Assembly: GCF_900626075.1 (NCBI RefSeq)
Contig: NZ_UYZY01000007.1
Span: forward strand, 1-64,000
DNA length: 64,000 bases
Direction of reading: 5' to 3'
DNA from: Clostridium transplantifaecale
GTDB lineage: Bacteria > Bacillota > Clostridia > Lachnospirales > Lachnospiraceae
A program made the position numbers and the translations under genes. This document shows positions 35,758 to 44,477 of this stretch, in pieces; positions within the stretch are counted from its first letter, which is position 1, and each line of letters opens with the position of its first letter. The notes under the pieces were generated by a model. The model made no database searches. It was given only the letters and a program-made list of their open reading frames with translations, and was not told the origin of the DNA.

Positions 35758-35784
35758 TAGAATATGAAAATATGGACAAAAAGT
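35758..35784 (-). promoter_or_regulatory. Sigma-K-like promoter of collagen-like gene 2
   Basis: On the minus strand AC, a 16-bp spacer and CATATTCTA fit the pattern AC-N16/17-CATANNNTA, just upstream of the start at 35724. Confidence 0.5.
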
Positions 35785-35833
35785 ACCCCGAGCCTGACAT
35801 TTCGGGAAATAACCATATAAAACCATAAAAAAT

Positions 35834-35860
35834 TGAAACTTTTCTGCAATTCCGGCCGTC
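35834..35860 (+). promoter_or_regulatory. ECF-type autoregulatory promoter
   Basis: TGAAAC (35834-35839), 17 bp, CGTC (35857-35860), the pattern recognised by SigV/SigW/SigX-like ECF factors in Bacillus, placed 28 bp before the sigma gene itself. Confidence 0.75.
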
Positions 35861-35887
35861 TAACGGTCAAGAAAGGAGAATAGAGAA

Positions 35888-36376
35888 GTGAGAAAAGAAA
35901 CAATGCGGGATAAACTTGAAGAAGTAATTCTGGCTTCCTATGAATCTATGTACCGTATGGCATTTGTATATATGAAAAATGAAGCAGATGCACTGGATGT
36001 GGTACAGGACAGCGTAGTTAAAGCCATCAAAAATTCAGGACAGCTGAATGAAGAATCTTATATGAAGACCTGGCTGTTCAGAATCGTAATTAATACGGCT
36101 ATCGACGAGCTTGAGAAGAGGAAAAAAGTACTTCCCCTGTTCTCGGAAAATGAAGATGCAAAAGAAGATAAATACTGTGATTTTGATACGATAAATTTGC
36201 TGGCACAACTGGATCAGACAGAAAAAACAATTATTTTGCTCCGATACTGTGAGGAGTGGAAGTTAGAGGAGATAGCCGTGTATATGGAGCTTAATCTGAA
36301 CACCGTTAAGAGCATCCTGTACAGGAGCCTGAAGAAATTAAAAACAGAGTTGATGAAAGGAGAGGCAGTTTCATGA
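35888..36376 (+). CDS. ECF RNA polymerase sigma factor, SigV-like
   Basis: A 162-residue sigma factor with region 2 (YRMAFVYMKNEADALDVVQDSVVKAIKN, then TWLFRIVINTAIDE) and region 4 (LLRYCEEWKLEEIAVYMELNLNTVKSILYRSLKKLK) only, as in ECF sigma factors. The start is GTG at 35888 after AAAGGAGA. It overlaps the anti-sigma gene by four bases. An ECF promoter just upstream indicates it transcribes itself. With an RsiV-like partner, the closest characterised system is SigV/RsiV, which responds to lysozyme; the signal here is an inference. Confidence 0.92.
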   Translation: MRKETMRDKLEEVILASYESMYRMAFVYMKNEADALDVVQDSVVKAIKNSGQLNEESYMKTWLFRIVINTAIDELEKRKKVLPLFSENEDAKEDKYCDFDTINLLAQLDQTEKTIILLRYCEEWKLEEIAVYMELNLNTVKSILYRSLKKLKTELMKGEAVS

Positions 36377-37410
36377 AAAAAGCGGGGAAAGACCAAAGAG
36401 AAATCACGGACAATGAAAACCAGGAACTGGAATCCCTGATGGCGGATCCACAATTAAATAACAGAATGGAGCAGATGGAGCACGAATATAAAGAAATCAA
36501 AGTCCCAACGGAACTGAAAGGAAGAGTGCTGCAGGCAATGCAGGAAGGCAGAGACGCCCTGAATGTAAAACAGGAGAAGGAGACAGACCGAGTGACGGGA
36601 AAGAAAGAAGTTTCAAAACAGGTTCAGGATAACGGGAAACAGGGCAGAAGGAGAACGGCCTCCCATTATTTCCTCAGAACCGCACAGACGGCGGCGGCAG
36701 CCCTTCTGGTGGTTACGGTTCTGGCAAATACCAGTGCCGAGACGGCATATGCAATGAGCCGTATCCCGGTGCTTGGCGCCATTACAAAAGTAGTTACATT
36801 CCGAACCTATGAGCAGCAGAATGAGAATTCGGAAGCGAAAGTCGAGGTGCCGAAGATCGAGGCCGGTGAAGGCTCCGGCATTACCGGCGCTGCCGAGCAG
36901 GTTAATAAGTCGGTGGAAGACTACACCAACCAGATTATCGCCCAGTTTGAAGAAGATGTAAAGAGGGACGGAGAAGAGGCCCATATAGGACTATATACCG
37001 AATATAAAGTGCTGGCAGACAACAACCGGTTCTTCACCCTGAAAATCCAGACTGATGAGATTATGGCCAGCGGATACCAGAGTGCAATCATCTATAACAT
37101 AGACAAGAAAACAGACAAAATACTGGAACTGAAAGATATGTTTCCAGCGGGAACAGACTACGTAACCCTGTTGTCCGATGCAGCCAGGGACGTGATGCGA
37201 AAGAACATGCAGGAAGATGAAAATAAAACCTACTTCCTGGACGATGAGATGGGAAGTGATTTTGAAAAAATTAAAGAGAACCAGACTTTTTATATCAATG
37301 ATGCGGGACGTATGGTGCTTGTTTTTAACGAATACGACGTGGCTCCCGGTTATATGGGACTTGTAGAAATTGAACTTCCCGAATCGGTATTTCACGCGGA
37401 CGGATTATAA
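36373..37410 (+). CDS. RsiV-like membrane anti-sigma factor (DUF3298 sensor domain)
   Basis: A 345-residue protein. The cytoplasmic part (about 1-95) should bind the sigma factor. One membrane segment follows (TAAAALLVVTVLANTSAETAYA, about 108-128). The external part contains the DUF3298 domain (about 205-340: YKVLADNNRFFTLKIQT, LELKDMFPAGTDYVTLL, FNEYDVAPGYMGLVEIELP), the lysozyme-binding domain in RsiV of Bacillus and Clostridioides. In that system lysozyme binding allows signal peptidase cleavage and release of SigV. It is translationally coupled to the sigma gene and followed by a terminator. Confidence 0.88.
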   Translation: MKKAGKDQREITDNENQELESLMADPQLNNRMEQMEHEYKEIKVPTELKGRVLQAMQEGRDALNVKQEKETDRVTGKKEVSKQVQDNGKQGRRRTASHYFLRTAQTAAAALLVVTVLANTSAETAYAMSRIPVLGAITKVVTFRTYEQQNENSEAKVEVPKIEAGEGSGITGAAEQVNKSVEDYTNQIIAQFEEDVKRDGEEAHIGLYTEYKVLADNNRFFTLKIQTDEIMASGYQSAIIYNIDKKTDKILELKDMFPAGTDYVTLLSDAARDVMRKNMQEDENKTYFLDDEMGSDFEKIKENQTFYINDAGRMVLVFNEYDVAPGYMGLVEIELPESVFHADGL

Positions 37411-37453
37411 ATAAATGGGAAATAAAGAAGAATAATCAGAACAGAAAGAAAAT

Positions 37454-37489
37454 AGCCTGACGTGCAAAAACGCCAGGCTTTCCTTTTAT
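37454..37489 (+). terminator. Intrinsic terminator of the sigma/anti-sigma operon
   Basis: AGCCTGACG pairs with CGCCAGGCT around a seven-base loop and is followed by TTCCTTTTAT. Confidence 0.85.
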
Positions 37490-37668
37490 CCACAGGAGAA
37501 TCCTCCGGTGCTTGGCCGGGGGGAATTTTAAGAATATCGGCGGATATCTGTTAATAAATATTCATATTTTCATGTTTATAATATGGTATAATAAAACAGT
37601 TAAAAAGTAACCCAGATGTTAATTTACATCTGCGGGATTGCAGAATAGGAACCGGGGAGGTTTTTAAC

Positions 37669-37944
37669 ATGAGAGAGGCTGTAATAAGCATTATTAGTTT
37701 TTGTGTATTTTATTTTTCCAACTTTGTCTTTTTATCTGGGCTGGGGGCTTTGATGAAACCGGAAGGAGATCCCTTCATCAACTCCTACTTAAACCCTGTT
37801 TACAGTGGCATAGCAGCCCTAGCGGCCATTATTATTGTTTGTACCTGCATTGTTGTGAAAAAACTGAACGAGGTGCTGAAAGAACTCAAAAATGAGAGTA
37901 AGACAGTTGGGAACAAGACAGATGAGGGTAATACAGACGAATAA
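37669..37944 (+). CDS. Small two-pass membrane protein
   Basis: A 91-residue protein of unknown function. It has two hydrophobic segments (about residues 4-27 and 45-66) joined by a short loop, then a basic-acidic cytoplasmic tail (VKKLNEVLKELKNESK). GGGGAGG precedes the ATG at workable distance. It stands alone, between the RsiV operon and the convergent DAHP synthase gene. No family is recognised. Confidence 0.65.
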   Translation: MREAVISIISFCVFYFSNFVFLSGLGALMKPEGDPFINSYLNPVYSGIAALAAIIIVCTCIVVKKLNEVLKELKNESKTVGNKTDEGNTDE

Positions 37945-37947
37945 CAA

Positions 37948-37990
37948 ATTACAAAGCCCTGACGGTGCAGTACCGGCAGGGCTTTGTAAT
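37948..37990. terminator. Palindromic terminator between convergent genes
   Basis: ATTACAAAGCCCTG pairs perfectly with CAGGGCTTTGTAAT, and an inner ACGGT/ACCG pair extends the stem. It can act in both directions although the T-runs are modest. Confidence 0.7.
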
Positions 37991-38029
37991 TCTACAGTTT
38001 CAGTTTTGAATATATACCAATCCGGTCTC

Positions 38030-39058
38030 TTACAGACTGTCGGCCATCTCATAGAGAAGACGCTCGGAATCATCCCAGCCCAGACATGGATCGGTGATGG
38101 ATTTGCCGTAGCAGTGTTCGCCGACCTTCTGGCAGCCAGGTTCGATGTAGCTCTCAATCATAACGCCTTTGACGAAATTGCGGATATCGTCCGAATGGCG
38201 GCGGCTGTGGAGCACCTCTTTTACAATACGGATCTGCTCCTGATAGAGCTTATTGGAGTTGGAATGGTTGGCATCCACAATGCAGGCCGGATACTGTAAA
38301 TCGCGTTCCATGTAAAGTTCAAGAAGCAGTTTTAAATCTTCATAATGATAGTTTGGCTGGCACTGACCGTGTTTGTTAACGGAACCTCTGAGAATGGTGT
38401 GGGTCAGAGGATTGCCTTTTGTCTTGACCTCCCAGCTTCGGTAGATAAACTCATGTCCATGCTGTGCGGCGTGAACCGCATTGAGCATGACGGACAGTCC
38501 GCCGCTGGTTGGGTTCTTCATGCCAACAGGCACGTCGATGCCGCTGGATACAAGGCGGTGCTGCTGGTTTTCAACAGAACGGGCGCCGACGGCTATGTAG
38601 GACATTACGTCATTTAAATAAGTAAGGTTTTCCGGATAGAGCATCTCATCTGCCGTTGAAAATCCCGTTTCCCCGATAACACGCATATGAAGCTTCCTGA
38701 TGGCCAGCAGACCCTCAAAGAGATCAGGCTTCTTCTCCGGGTTCGGCTGGTGAAGCAGACCTTTGTAACCGTCGCCGGTGGTTCTCGGCTTATTGGTGTA
38801 AATTCTGGGAACCAGTATCAGTTTGTCTTTCACTTTGTCCTGTACTTTGGCAAGGCGGTTTACGTAATCACATACGGAATCCTCCCTGTCGGCCGAGCAG
38901 GGACCGATAATAACTAGAAATTTATCGCTCTTTCCTGTAAAAACATCACGGATCTCCGCGTCCTTTACAGCCTTGACTGCGGCCAGTTCGGGCGCCAGCG
39001 GAAACTGTTCCTTAATTTCATCCGGTGTCGGCAGTTTGCTGACATATTCAAATCCCAT
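38030..39058 (-). CDS. aroF: 3-deoxy-7-phosphoheptulonate (DAHP) synthase, class I
   Basis: A 342-residue enzyme joining phosphoenolpyruvate and erythrose 4-phosphate, the first step of aromatic amino acid synthesis. Type I-alpha (E. coli AroF/G/H-like) signatures: IIGPCSADR, RIYTNKPRTTGDGYKGL, VGARSVENQQHR, GMKNPTSG, DANHSNSNK and SITDPCLGWDDSE. Metal ligands Cys, His, Glu and Asp of this family fall in those motifs. The length is typical. AGGAGG lies before the ATG. It is monocistronic here, with no T-box or other leader that I can recognise. The letter (F, G or H) depends on feedback specificity and cannot be decided. Confidence 0.93.
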   Translation of the reverse strand: MGFEYVSKLPTPDEIKEQFPLAPELAAVKAVKDAEIRDVFTGKSDKFLVIIGPCSADREDSVCDYVNRLAKVQDKVKDKLILVPRIYTNKPRTTGDGYKGLLHQPNPEKKPDLFEGLLAIRKLHMRVIGETGFSTADEMLYPENLTYLNDVMSYIAVGARSVENQQHRLVSSGIDVPVGMKNPTSGGLSVMLNAVHAAQHGHEFIYRSWEVKTKGNPLTHTILRGSVNKHGQCQPNYHYEDLKLLLELYMERDLQYPACIVDANHSNSNKLYQEQIRIVKEVLHSRRHSDDIRNFVKGVMIESYIEPGCQKVGEHCYGKSITDPCLGWDDSERLLYEMADSL

Positions 39059-39255
39059 GGGTATCGTCCTCCTGTAAATCGTAAACTATTCGTAACTAAA
39101 ATTCAATTGATATTTATATGTGCGTCCATTATAATATAGAAATTCCGATTCGGCAATAGCCCGAAGGCCATTAACAGGCAGGGAATGCATAAAAATGCGT
39201 GTTATCTTACATAAAGCAGGAGGCAGCATGAAAAACCAGACAAGGGAGACTTATT

Positions 39256-39897
39256 ATGAAGAAAAGAACGATGATTTTTGCAGCAGCGGCGCTGGCGGCA
39301 GGCCTTACAGCCTGTGCACCGAAAACGGAGGCAACAGCACCGGAAACTACAATAGAGGAAACGCAGGAGACTGTTCCCGCGGAGAGCGAAGAGAATGATG
39401 AGACGGCATCCGGGGAAACCGGGACAGAGGCAAGCACAGAGATTTCAGATGAGCTTCTGGGTAAAGTCTATGCGGCGGTAAAGGAAGCCTATGGCGAGAA
39501 GTACGTACCCAGCATGATGTTTGACGAGACGATGATGGAAGGCACTTTCGGCATTACGAAGGACCAGTATGATTCCTATGTGGCGGAAGGCCCGATGATT
39601 TCTGCACATGTGGAGATGTTTATCGGCGTCAAGGCTAAAGAAGGAAAGGCGGCCGATGTGGCAAAGGCGCTTGAGGACTACAGGAAGAGCCAGCTCGACG
39701 GAGCGCTTCAGTATCCGATGAATATGCCTAAGATCGAGGCGTCTGAAGTAGTTACACACGGCGACTATGTATTCTTTATCATGCTTGGTTCACCTGAAAT
39801 GGAAGCGGAAGAGCAGGGCGAGGAAGCAGCGCTTGAGTCTGCAAAAGAGAATAACCAAATCGCCGTTGACACGATTGCCGGATTTTTTGAATCATAG
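39256..39897 (+). CDS. DUF4358 lipoprotein
   Basis: A 213-residue lipoprotein with signal peptide and lipobox LTAC (Cys at about residue 20). An acidic Thr/Glu-rich linker (about 22-65) precedes the DUF4358 domain (YAAVKEAYGEKYVPSMMFD..., IGVKAKEGKAADVAKALEDYRKSQ). Function is unknown. This family very often stands before MBOAT O-acyltransferase and DHHW genes in Clostridia, as it does here, so it probably serves the same cell-surface acylation system. GGGAG precedes the ATG; the MBOAT gene begins 31 bp after its stop. Confidence 0.88.
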   Translation: MKKRTMIFAAAALAAGLTACAPKTEATAPETTIEETQETVPAESEENDETASGETGTEASTEISDELLGKVYAAVKEAYGEKYVPSMMFDETMMEGTFGITKDQYDSYVAEGPMISAHVEMFIGVKAKEGKAADVAKALEDYRKSQLDGALQYPMNMPKIEASEVVTHGDYVFFIMLGSPEMEAEEQGEEAALESAKENNQIAVDTIAGFFES

Positions 39898-39928
39898 TAC
39901 GCTAAATTAAATGTAAGGAGAGCTGGAA

Positions 39929-41335
39929 ATGGTATTTTCAAGTCTTTTGTTTCTGTTCCGTTTCCTTCCTGTGGCGCTGCTTGTCTACTATGCAGCGCCC
40001 CGCAGGTACAGGAACGGGATACTGTTTGTAGCAAGCCTGATTTTTTATGGATGGGGGGAGCCGGTTTACATTCTGCTCCTCCTTTTTTCCACGGTTGTTG
40101 ACTTTATTCATGGGAAGCTTGTTTACCGGTTAAAAGGCGGGGGGAATATCGTAGGAGCGAAGCTTGCCGTGGCGTCTTCGGTCGTAATCAATCTTTCGCT
40201 TCTCTGTATTTTCAAATATACGGATTTTCTGATTGGCGCATGGAACGCCGCAACGGGGGCAGGAGCGCCGCTTCTTAACCTGGCGCTGCCTATCGGCATT
40301 TCTTTTTACACCTTCCAGACCATGTCCTACACGATAGACGTGTACAGGGGAAAAGCCGGAGTCCAGACGAGTATCGTGGCCTTCGGCGCCTATGTGGCGA
40401 TGTTTCCGCAGTTAATTGCCGGCCCGATCGTGCGCTACAGCACAATCGCTAAGGAACTGACGGAGAGGAAGGAGACGCTTGCCTGCTTTTCGGAGGGTAT
40501 TGTCCTGTTTGCCGCGGGGCTGGGGAAGAAAGTGCTGTTTGCAAACCAGCTGGGACAGATCTGGGATGAGATTATTCATATTGCGCCCGATGAAAGAAGC
40601 GTCCTGATGGTGTGGATTGGCGTCTTTGCATTCGGAATGCAGATTTACTTTGATTTTTCCGGTTACTCCGATATGGCCATGGGACTGGGCCGGATGTTCG
40701 GGTTCCATTTTCCGGAGAATTTCCACTATCCGTATGAATCGAAGAGCATTACTGAGTTCTGGCGCCGCTGGCATATCTCGCTGGGGACCTGGTTTAAGGA
40801 GTACGTCTATTTTCCGCTCGGTGGAAGCCGGTGCGGACGGGTGCTTCAGTTTCGGAACATCCTGATCGTCTGGCTGCTCACGGGAATCTGGCATGGAGCC
40901 GGGTGGAACTTTCTGCTTTGGGGGCTTTATTTTGCCGTTCTTTTGCTGGCGGAGAAATTTTTCCTGCACAGCCTGCTGGAAAAATGCCCGTCCTTTATCA
41001 GATGGTTTTACGCGATGCTTGCAGTCTACATGGGCTGGGTGCTCTTTGCCTTCGATGATATGGGACAGGGAATTTTATACTTCAGGCAGCTTTTTGGAAC
41101 GGCCGGAATCAGCGCGGTCAATACGAGAACCTTTTATCTCTTTTTTACAAACCTGCTTCTGATGGCTGCTGCGGCAATCGGAGCCACCTCCCTGCCCGCG
41201 TCCTTCTGCAGGGAACATCTGCAGGAGAAAACGCTTTTTATCCTGGAACCGCTCTTTGTCTGCGCCGTGCTTCTGCTGTCGACGGCTTATCTGGTGAACG
41301 CGGGATATAACCCGTTCCTGTATTTCAGATTTTAG
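39929..41335 (+). CDS. MBOAT-family membrane O-acyltransferase (AlgI/DltB-like)
   Basis: A 468-residue polytopic membrane protein. Family signatures: LALPIGISFYTFQTMSYTIDVYRG, PQLIAGPIVRY, FDFSGYSDMAMGLGRMFGF, WRRWHISLGTWFKEYVYFPLGG and LLTGIWHGAGWNFLLWGLYF, which contains the invariant His. Such proteins move an acyl group (usually acetyl) across the membrane for O-acylation of surface polysaccharides. AAGGAGAG precedes the ATG. The neighbouring DHHW protein is the likely extracellular transferase partner, as AlgJ/AlgX is for AlgI. The polymer modified is unknown. Confidence 0.95.
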   Translation: MVFSSLLFLFRFLPVALLVYYAAPRRYRNGILFVASLIFYGWGEPVYILLLLFSTVVDFIHGKLVYRLKGGGNIVGAKLAVASSVVINLSLLCIFKYTDFLIGAWNAATGAGAPLLNLALPIGISFYTFQTMSYTIDVYRGKAGVQTSIVAFGAYVAMFPQLIAGPIVRYSTIAKELTERKETLACFSEGIVLFAAGLGKKVLFANQLGQIWDEIIHIAPDERSVLMVWIGVFAFGMQIYFDFSGYSDMAMGLGRMFGFHFPENFHYPYESKSITEFWRRWHISLGTWFKEYVYFPLGGSRCGRVLQFRNILIVWLLTGIWHGAGWNFLLWGLYFAVLLLAEKFFLHSLLEKCPSFIRWFYAMLAVYMGWVLFAFDDMGQGILYFRQLFGTAGISAVNTRTFYLFFTNLLLMAAAAIGATSLPASFCREHLQEKTLFILEPLFVCAVLLLSTAYLVNAGYNPFLYFRF

Positions 41336-41414
41336 AAACAGTGGAAAGCAGAACAGTAAAAGGAAAAACTGTAACATCGGTAAAGAGGACACAGACGGGA
41401 GGCGGTGAGGCATT

Positions 41415-42578
41415 TTGAAACGAAAAGTGATTACGACAGCGGCATTTTTAATTCCGCTCACATGTTTATCGGTTCTGAGCGCGGTGCTGCCCGCAAAGAC
41501 CTTTTCAGAAGAGGAGAACCGGTATCTGGCGGGAAAACCGACATTTACGCCCGAATCCTTTATGGACGGAAGCTTTGGAAAAAATTATGAGACGTGGCTG
41601 TCCGACCAGTTCCCGTTCAGGGGAACGTTTGTGGCGGCTAAAACTAACGCGGAGCGGCTGATTCTAAGGGAAGACGTGAACGGAGTTTATTTTGGAAAAG
41701 ATCATTATTATATAGAAAAAACAGATACAGAGGATTTAATGACGGAGCAGCTTTTTAAGAATCTGGATTATCTGGCATCTGCGGCGGCCGGGTTTACCGC
41801 CATGGCCGGGAAGGAGCATGTGAAAATCATGCTGGTTCCGTCCGCATCCCAGGTTCTGACCGGGAAACTTCCGCCCTTTGCGGCTCCTGCCGATCAGGCC
41901 GCGGTGACAAAGCTGGCCCGGGAAAAAATCAGAGAAATGACAGGAGAGGATAACATTCTCCTGGATGTTGAAGGAATACTCAAAAAAGCAGGAGACGAAC
42001 CGGTCTATTACAGGACGGATCATCACTGGACGACACTCGGCGCCTATTATGCCTACCGGCTGTACGGGCAGGCGGCCGGGTTTAAACCGTGGGAGCCGGA
42101 AGAGTTTGCGGAAACGGTAGTGTCCTCTGATTTCCTGGGAACCATCCAGTCAAAGCTGGGTATTGAGCTGGTTCCGGACGATATCACACTGTTCCTCCCG
42201 GCAGCCCCTGTAAAATATAAAGTATTCTATGATGGACTTCCGGAGGCGCATGATTCGCTTTATAATGAAAAGGCGCTGGAGAAAAAAGATCAGTATTCCG
42301 TTTTTCTGGACGGAAACCACGGATGGACGAAAATTTTAAATGAAAAAGCAGGGGAGGAGGCAAAGGGAAAGAAACTTTTGATTATAAAAGATTCCTATGC
42401 CCACTCATTTGCCCCCTTTGTCATCAATCATTTTGAGGAAGTTCATATGATAGATCTCAGATATTTTAATATGAAACCGTCGGATTTTGCGAAGAGTCAG
42501 GAAATTACCGACATTCTTGTGCTTTATCAGATACCAGGATTTGCAAAAGACGGGAATCTCTTCAAGATAGTGCGCTAA
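41415..42578 (+). CDS. DHHW-family protein (AlgJ/AlgX-like)
   Basis: A 387-residue protein beginning with TTG. A signal anchor (FLIPLTCLSVLSAVLP) is followed by FSEEENRYLAGKPTF, typical of the family. The name-giving DHHWTTLGAYYAYRLYG motif is at about residues 207-223, and a SGNH-hydrolase-like IKDSYAHSFAPF lies further on. In alginate systems related proteins take acetyl groups from the MBOAT partner and put them on the polymer outside the membrane. It is the third gene of the DUF4358-MBOAT-DHHW operon. A sigma-A promoter begins four bases after its stop codon, so the next transcript is separate. Confidence 0.9.
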   Translation: MKRKVITTAAFLIPLTCLSVLSAVLPAKTFSEEENRYLAGKPTFTPESFMDGSFGKNYETWLSDQFPFRGTFVAAKTNAERLILREDVNGVYFGKDHYYIEKTDTEDLMTEQLFKNLDYLASAAAGFTAMAGKEHVKIMLVPSASQVLTGKLPPFAAPADQAAVTKLAREKIREMTGEDNILLDVEGILKKAGDEPVYYRTDHHWTTLGAYYAYRLYGQAAGFKPWEPEEFAETVVSSDFLGTIQSKLGIELVPDDITLFLPAAPVKYKVFYDGLPEAHDSLYNEKALEKKDQYSVFLDGNHGWTKILNEKAGEEAKGKKLLIIKDSYAHSFAPFVINHFEEVHMIDLRYFNMKPSDFAKSQEITDILVLYQIPGFAKDGNLFKIVR

Positions 42579-42581
42579 AAC

Positions 42582-42899
42582 TTGACGGATCGCCATTTTC
42601 ATACTAAAATAGACTATATCAAAAAAAATAATTTTTTTTGGTATACGTGCAATAAAATGCGCATGTGGTGCATTAACTTATTGAACGGATGAAAATCATT
42701 TCTGTTCGGGAGACCAAAACGGATGAAGAACAAACCAAATATCAAGTTACTCGAAATTCCTTGATGCATTACACTCCGTTACGATTCCGCGAAGGCAGTA
42801 CCCCACAGAAAATCATTTCAGCAGCAGGTTGACGACAACCAGGGCCTGCAGCTGAGTAAAAAAGAACCGGACTGAAAATTTCAGTACCGGTCTTTTTTA
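42582..42899 (+). ncRNA. Candidate small RNA transcription unit
   Basis: TTGACG (42582-42587), 17 bp and TAAAAT (42605-42610) form a good promoter. An intrinsic terminator follows at 42863-42899 (ACCGG...CTGAA hairpin and T6). The transcript would be about 285 nt. Its only frame, 47 codons at 42689-42832 (MKIISVRETK...), has no ribosome site, so a non-coding RNA seems more likely. I do not recognise a known RNA family. The group II intron begins immediately after its terminator. Confidence 0.5.
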
Positions 42900-42901
42900 T
42901 T

Positions 42902-44435
42902 GTGCGCCTGGCGGCGCACGTTACTAACGGGTGAAAGTCCCCAATCCGCCCTAGTAGTGGGAAGGATACAGCCAAGACCAAGGATGTCCTATTCGTGGTA
43001 CAGACTACGATTAACGCGAGGGGAATCTGAAGGAAGGCGGAGGCAAATCTCTGGTCTGACGAACAGAAATCACATCAGGTTACAGTTAAGGATAAGGCTG
43101 CAATACAAGTCAAAGTCCAATAACTACTCGGAATTAACTGTAATAAATGTGGCAGATATATGGAGAGAAAGTGACGTGTGGTACCCAGGGAGGCCTCGTC
43201 AGCGAGTGGAAACAGAGTAAGAAACTCGTGAGTAACAACGAATGGCGAGAAGTCAGCAGAGGCCATAGTAAACCGATGGCTTAAGACATCGGCGAAGGGC
43301 TGAACTTTAGGAGATACAAGCAATGAAAGTAACTGAAAGTAGATTTAAGGACAGACAACTTCATATTGAGGACTATCTGCAAATGGTATCTGCGGAACAG
43401 AAAGAGTATGCAGAAGTGTTCGACTACGGGAAGATTACTGAAAAGAGCGGTATCATCACAGACTATTGGACGAACAATCTTTTGGATTTGATTTTGCGAA
43501 AAGATAATCTAAACAGGGCTTACAAGAAAGTGAAATCAAATAAGGGAGCAGGTGGAACGGACGGAATGCAGGTGGATGAACTTCTGCCCTATCTAAAGGA
43601 AAACCAAGACACTCTAATCCAAGAGATAAGGGATGGTAAATATAAGCCAAACCCGGTTCGCAGGGTAGAAATACCCAAAGAGACAAAAGGCGAGTTCAGG
43701 AAACTGGGAGTTCCAACTGTGGTTGACAGAGTGATTCAACAGGCAATCACGCAGGAACTCTTCCCGATATATGAGGAGCAGTTTTCAGAAAACAGCTTAG
43801 GTTTTCGGCCAAAAAGAGGTGCACATGATGCGCTGAAACGGTGCCAAAAGAATGTAAACGAAGGCTATGTATATGTGGTGGACATGGACTTGGAAAAGTT
43901 CTTTGATACCGTATGCCAGAGTAAGCTGATCGAGGTGCTGGGAAGTGCCCACTCATCTATGCCTCTGAGAAGACCTTTCATGTCTGCCAGTTTGAAGTAA
44001 TTTACCCATCCCCGCACAAACTCTTGATACTTCTCTTCCCTGACTTGGTTGCTCATTCCATTATTTCGGTCTGTCAGCTTTCGTATTTTTTCCTTCATCT
44101 TTTGGATTGATTTCGGATGTACCCTTCTAAGCATTCGGTATCTTGTCTTGATTTTCTTCCACTGTTTCCAGTAGACCGCTCTGATTCTCCGCCGCTTAAA
44201 ATTAGAGCATTGGAAAGCAAAGGAACTAGCGAATAGTCGAAAAGGATATTGGAGAATGGCGAAAATCCTGAACCAAATATTCTCAAATAAAATAATAGCC
44301 AAGCTGGGATATACATCTATGCTTGACTATTATCTAATAATTTGTGAAAACTAAGGAACCGCCTTGGTACCGAACGGTATGCCAGGTGGTGTGAGAGGTC
44401 GGCTAGTCACTTGATGGCTAGCCTCCTACTCGATT
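42902..44435 (+). mobile_element. Degenerate group II intron
   Basis: The 5' end starts GTGCGCC, followed by the conserved GGGTGAAAGTCCC segment of domain I, then the maturase gene in domain IV. After the maturase stop a domain V-like hairpin (ACCGCCTTGGTACCG-AAC-GGTATGCCAGGTGGT as two arms, 44360-44392) and a domain VI-like stem with a bulged A (about 44396-44430) can be drawn. It is inserted directly behind the T-run of a terminator, a habit of some bacterial group II introns. At about 1.53 kb it lacks roughly 0.6 kb of maturase, so it cannot move on its own. The exact 3' end is approximate. Confidence 0.8.
43323..44355 (+). pseudogene. ltrA: Group II intron reverse transcriptase/maturase (ltrA-like), deleted and rearranged
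   Basis: The first ~206 codons (43323-43940) give a normal RT N-terminus to LEKFFDTVCQSKLIEVL. The palm with the YADD catalytic site is missing. Then 43949-44123 encodes, on the minus strand, the maturase part VHPKSIQKM...GLLRGIDEW. 44124-44196 encodes, also on the minus strand, RRRIRAVYWKQWKKIKTRYRMLRR. From about 44200 the plus strand resumes with HWKAKELANSRKGYWRMAK to the normal end DYYLIICEN and stop at 44353-44355. So two adjacent segments are each inverted in place. An open frame on the minus strand (145 codons to 44302) is only the by-product of this. Confidence 0.88.
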
Positions 44436-44477
44436 GAATACAATTCTCATTTTTATGGCCTTTTGCTGCGGAGCGCG

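Noticed and set aside
43865-44302. 145-codon minus-strand frame as a separate gene
   Set aside because: It is built from inverted pieces of the intron maturase plus intron sequence and has no start signal.
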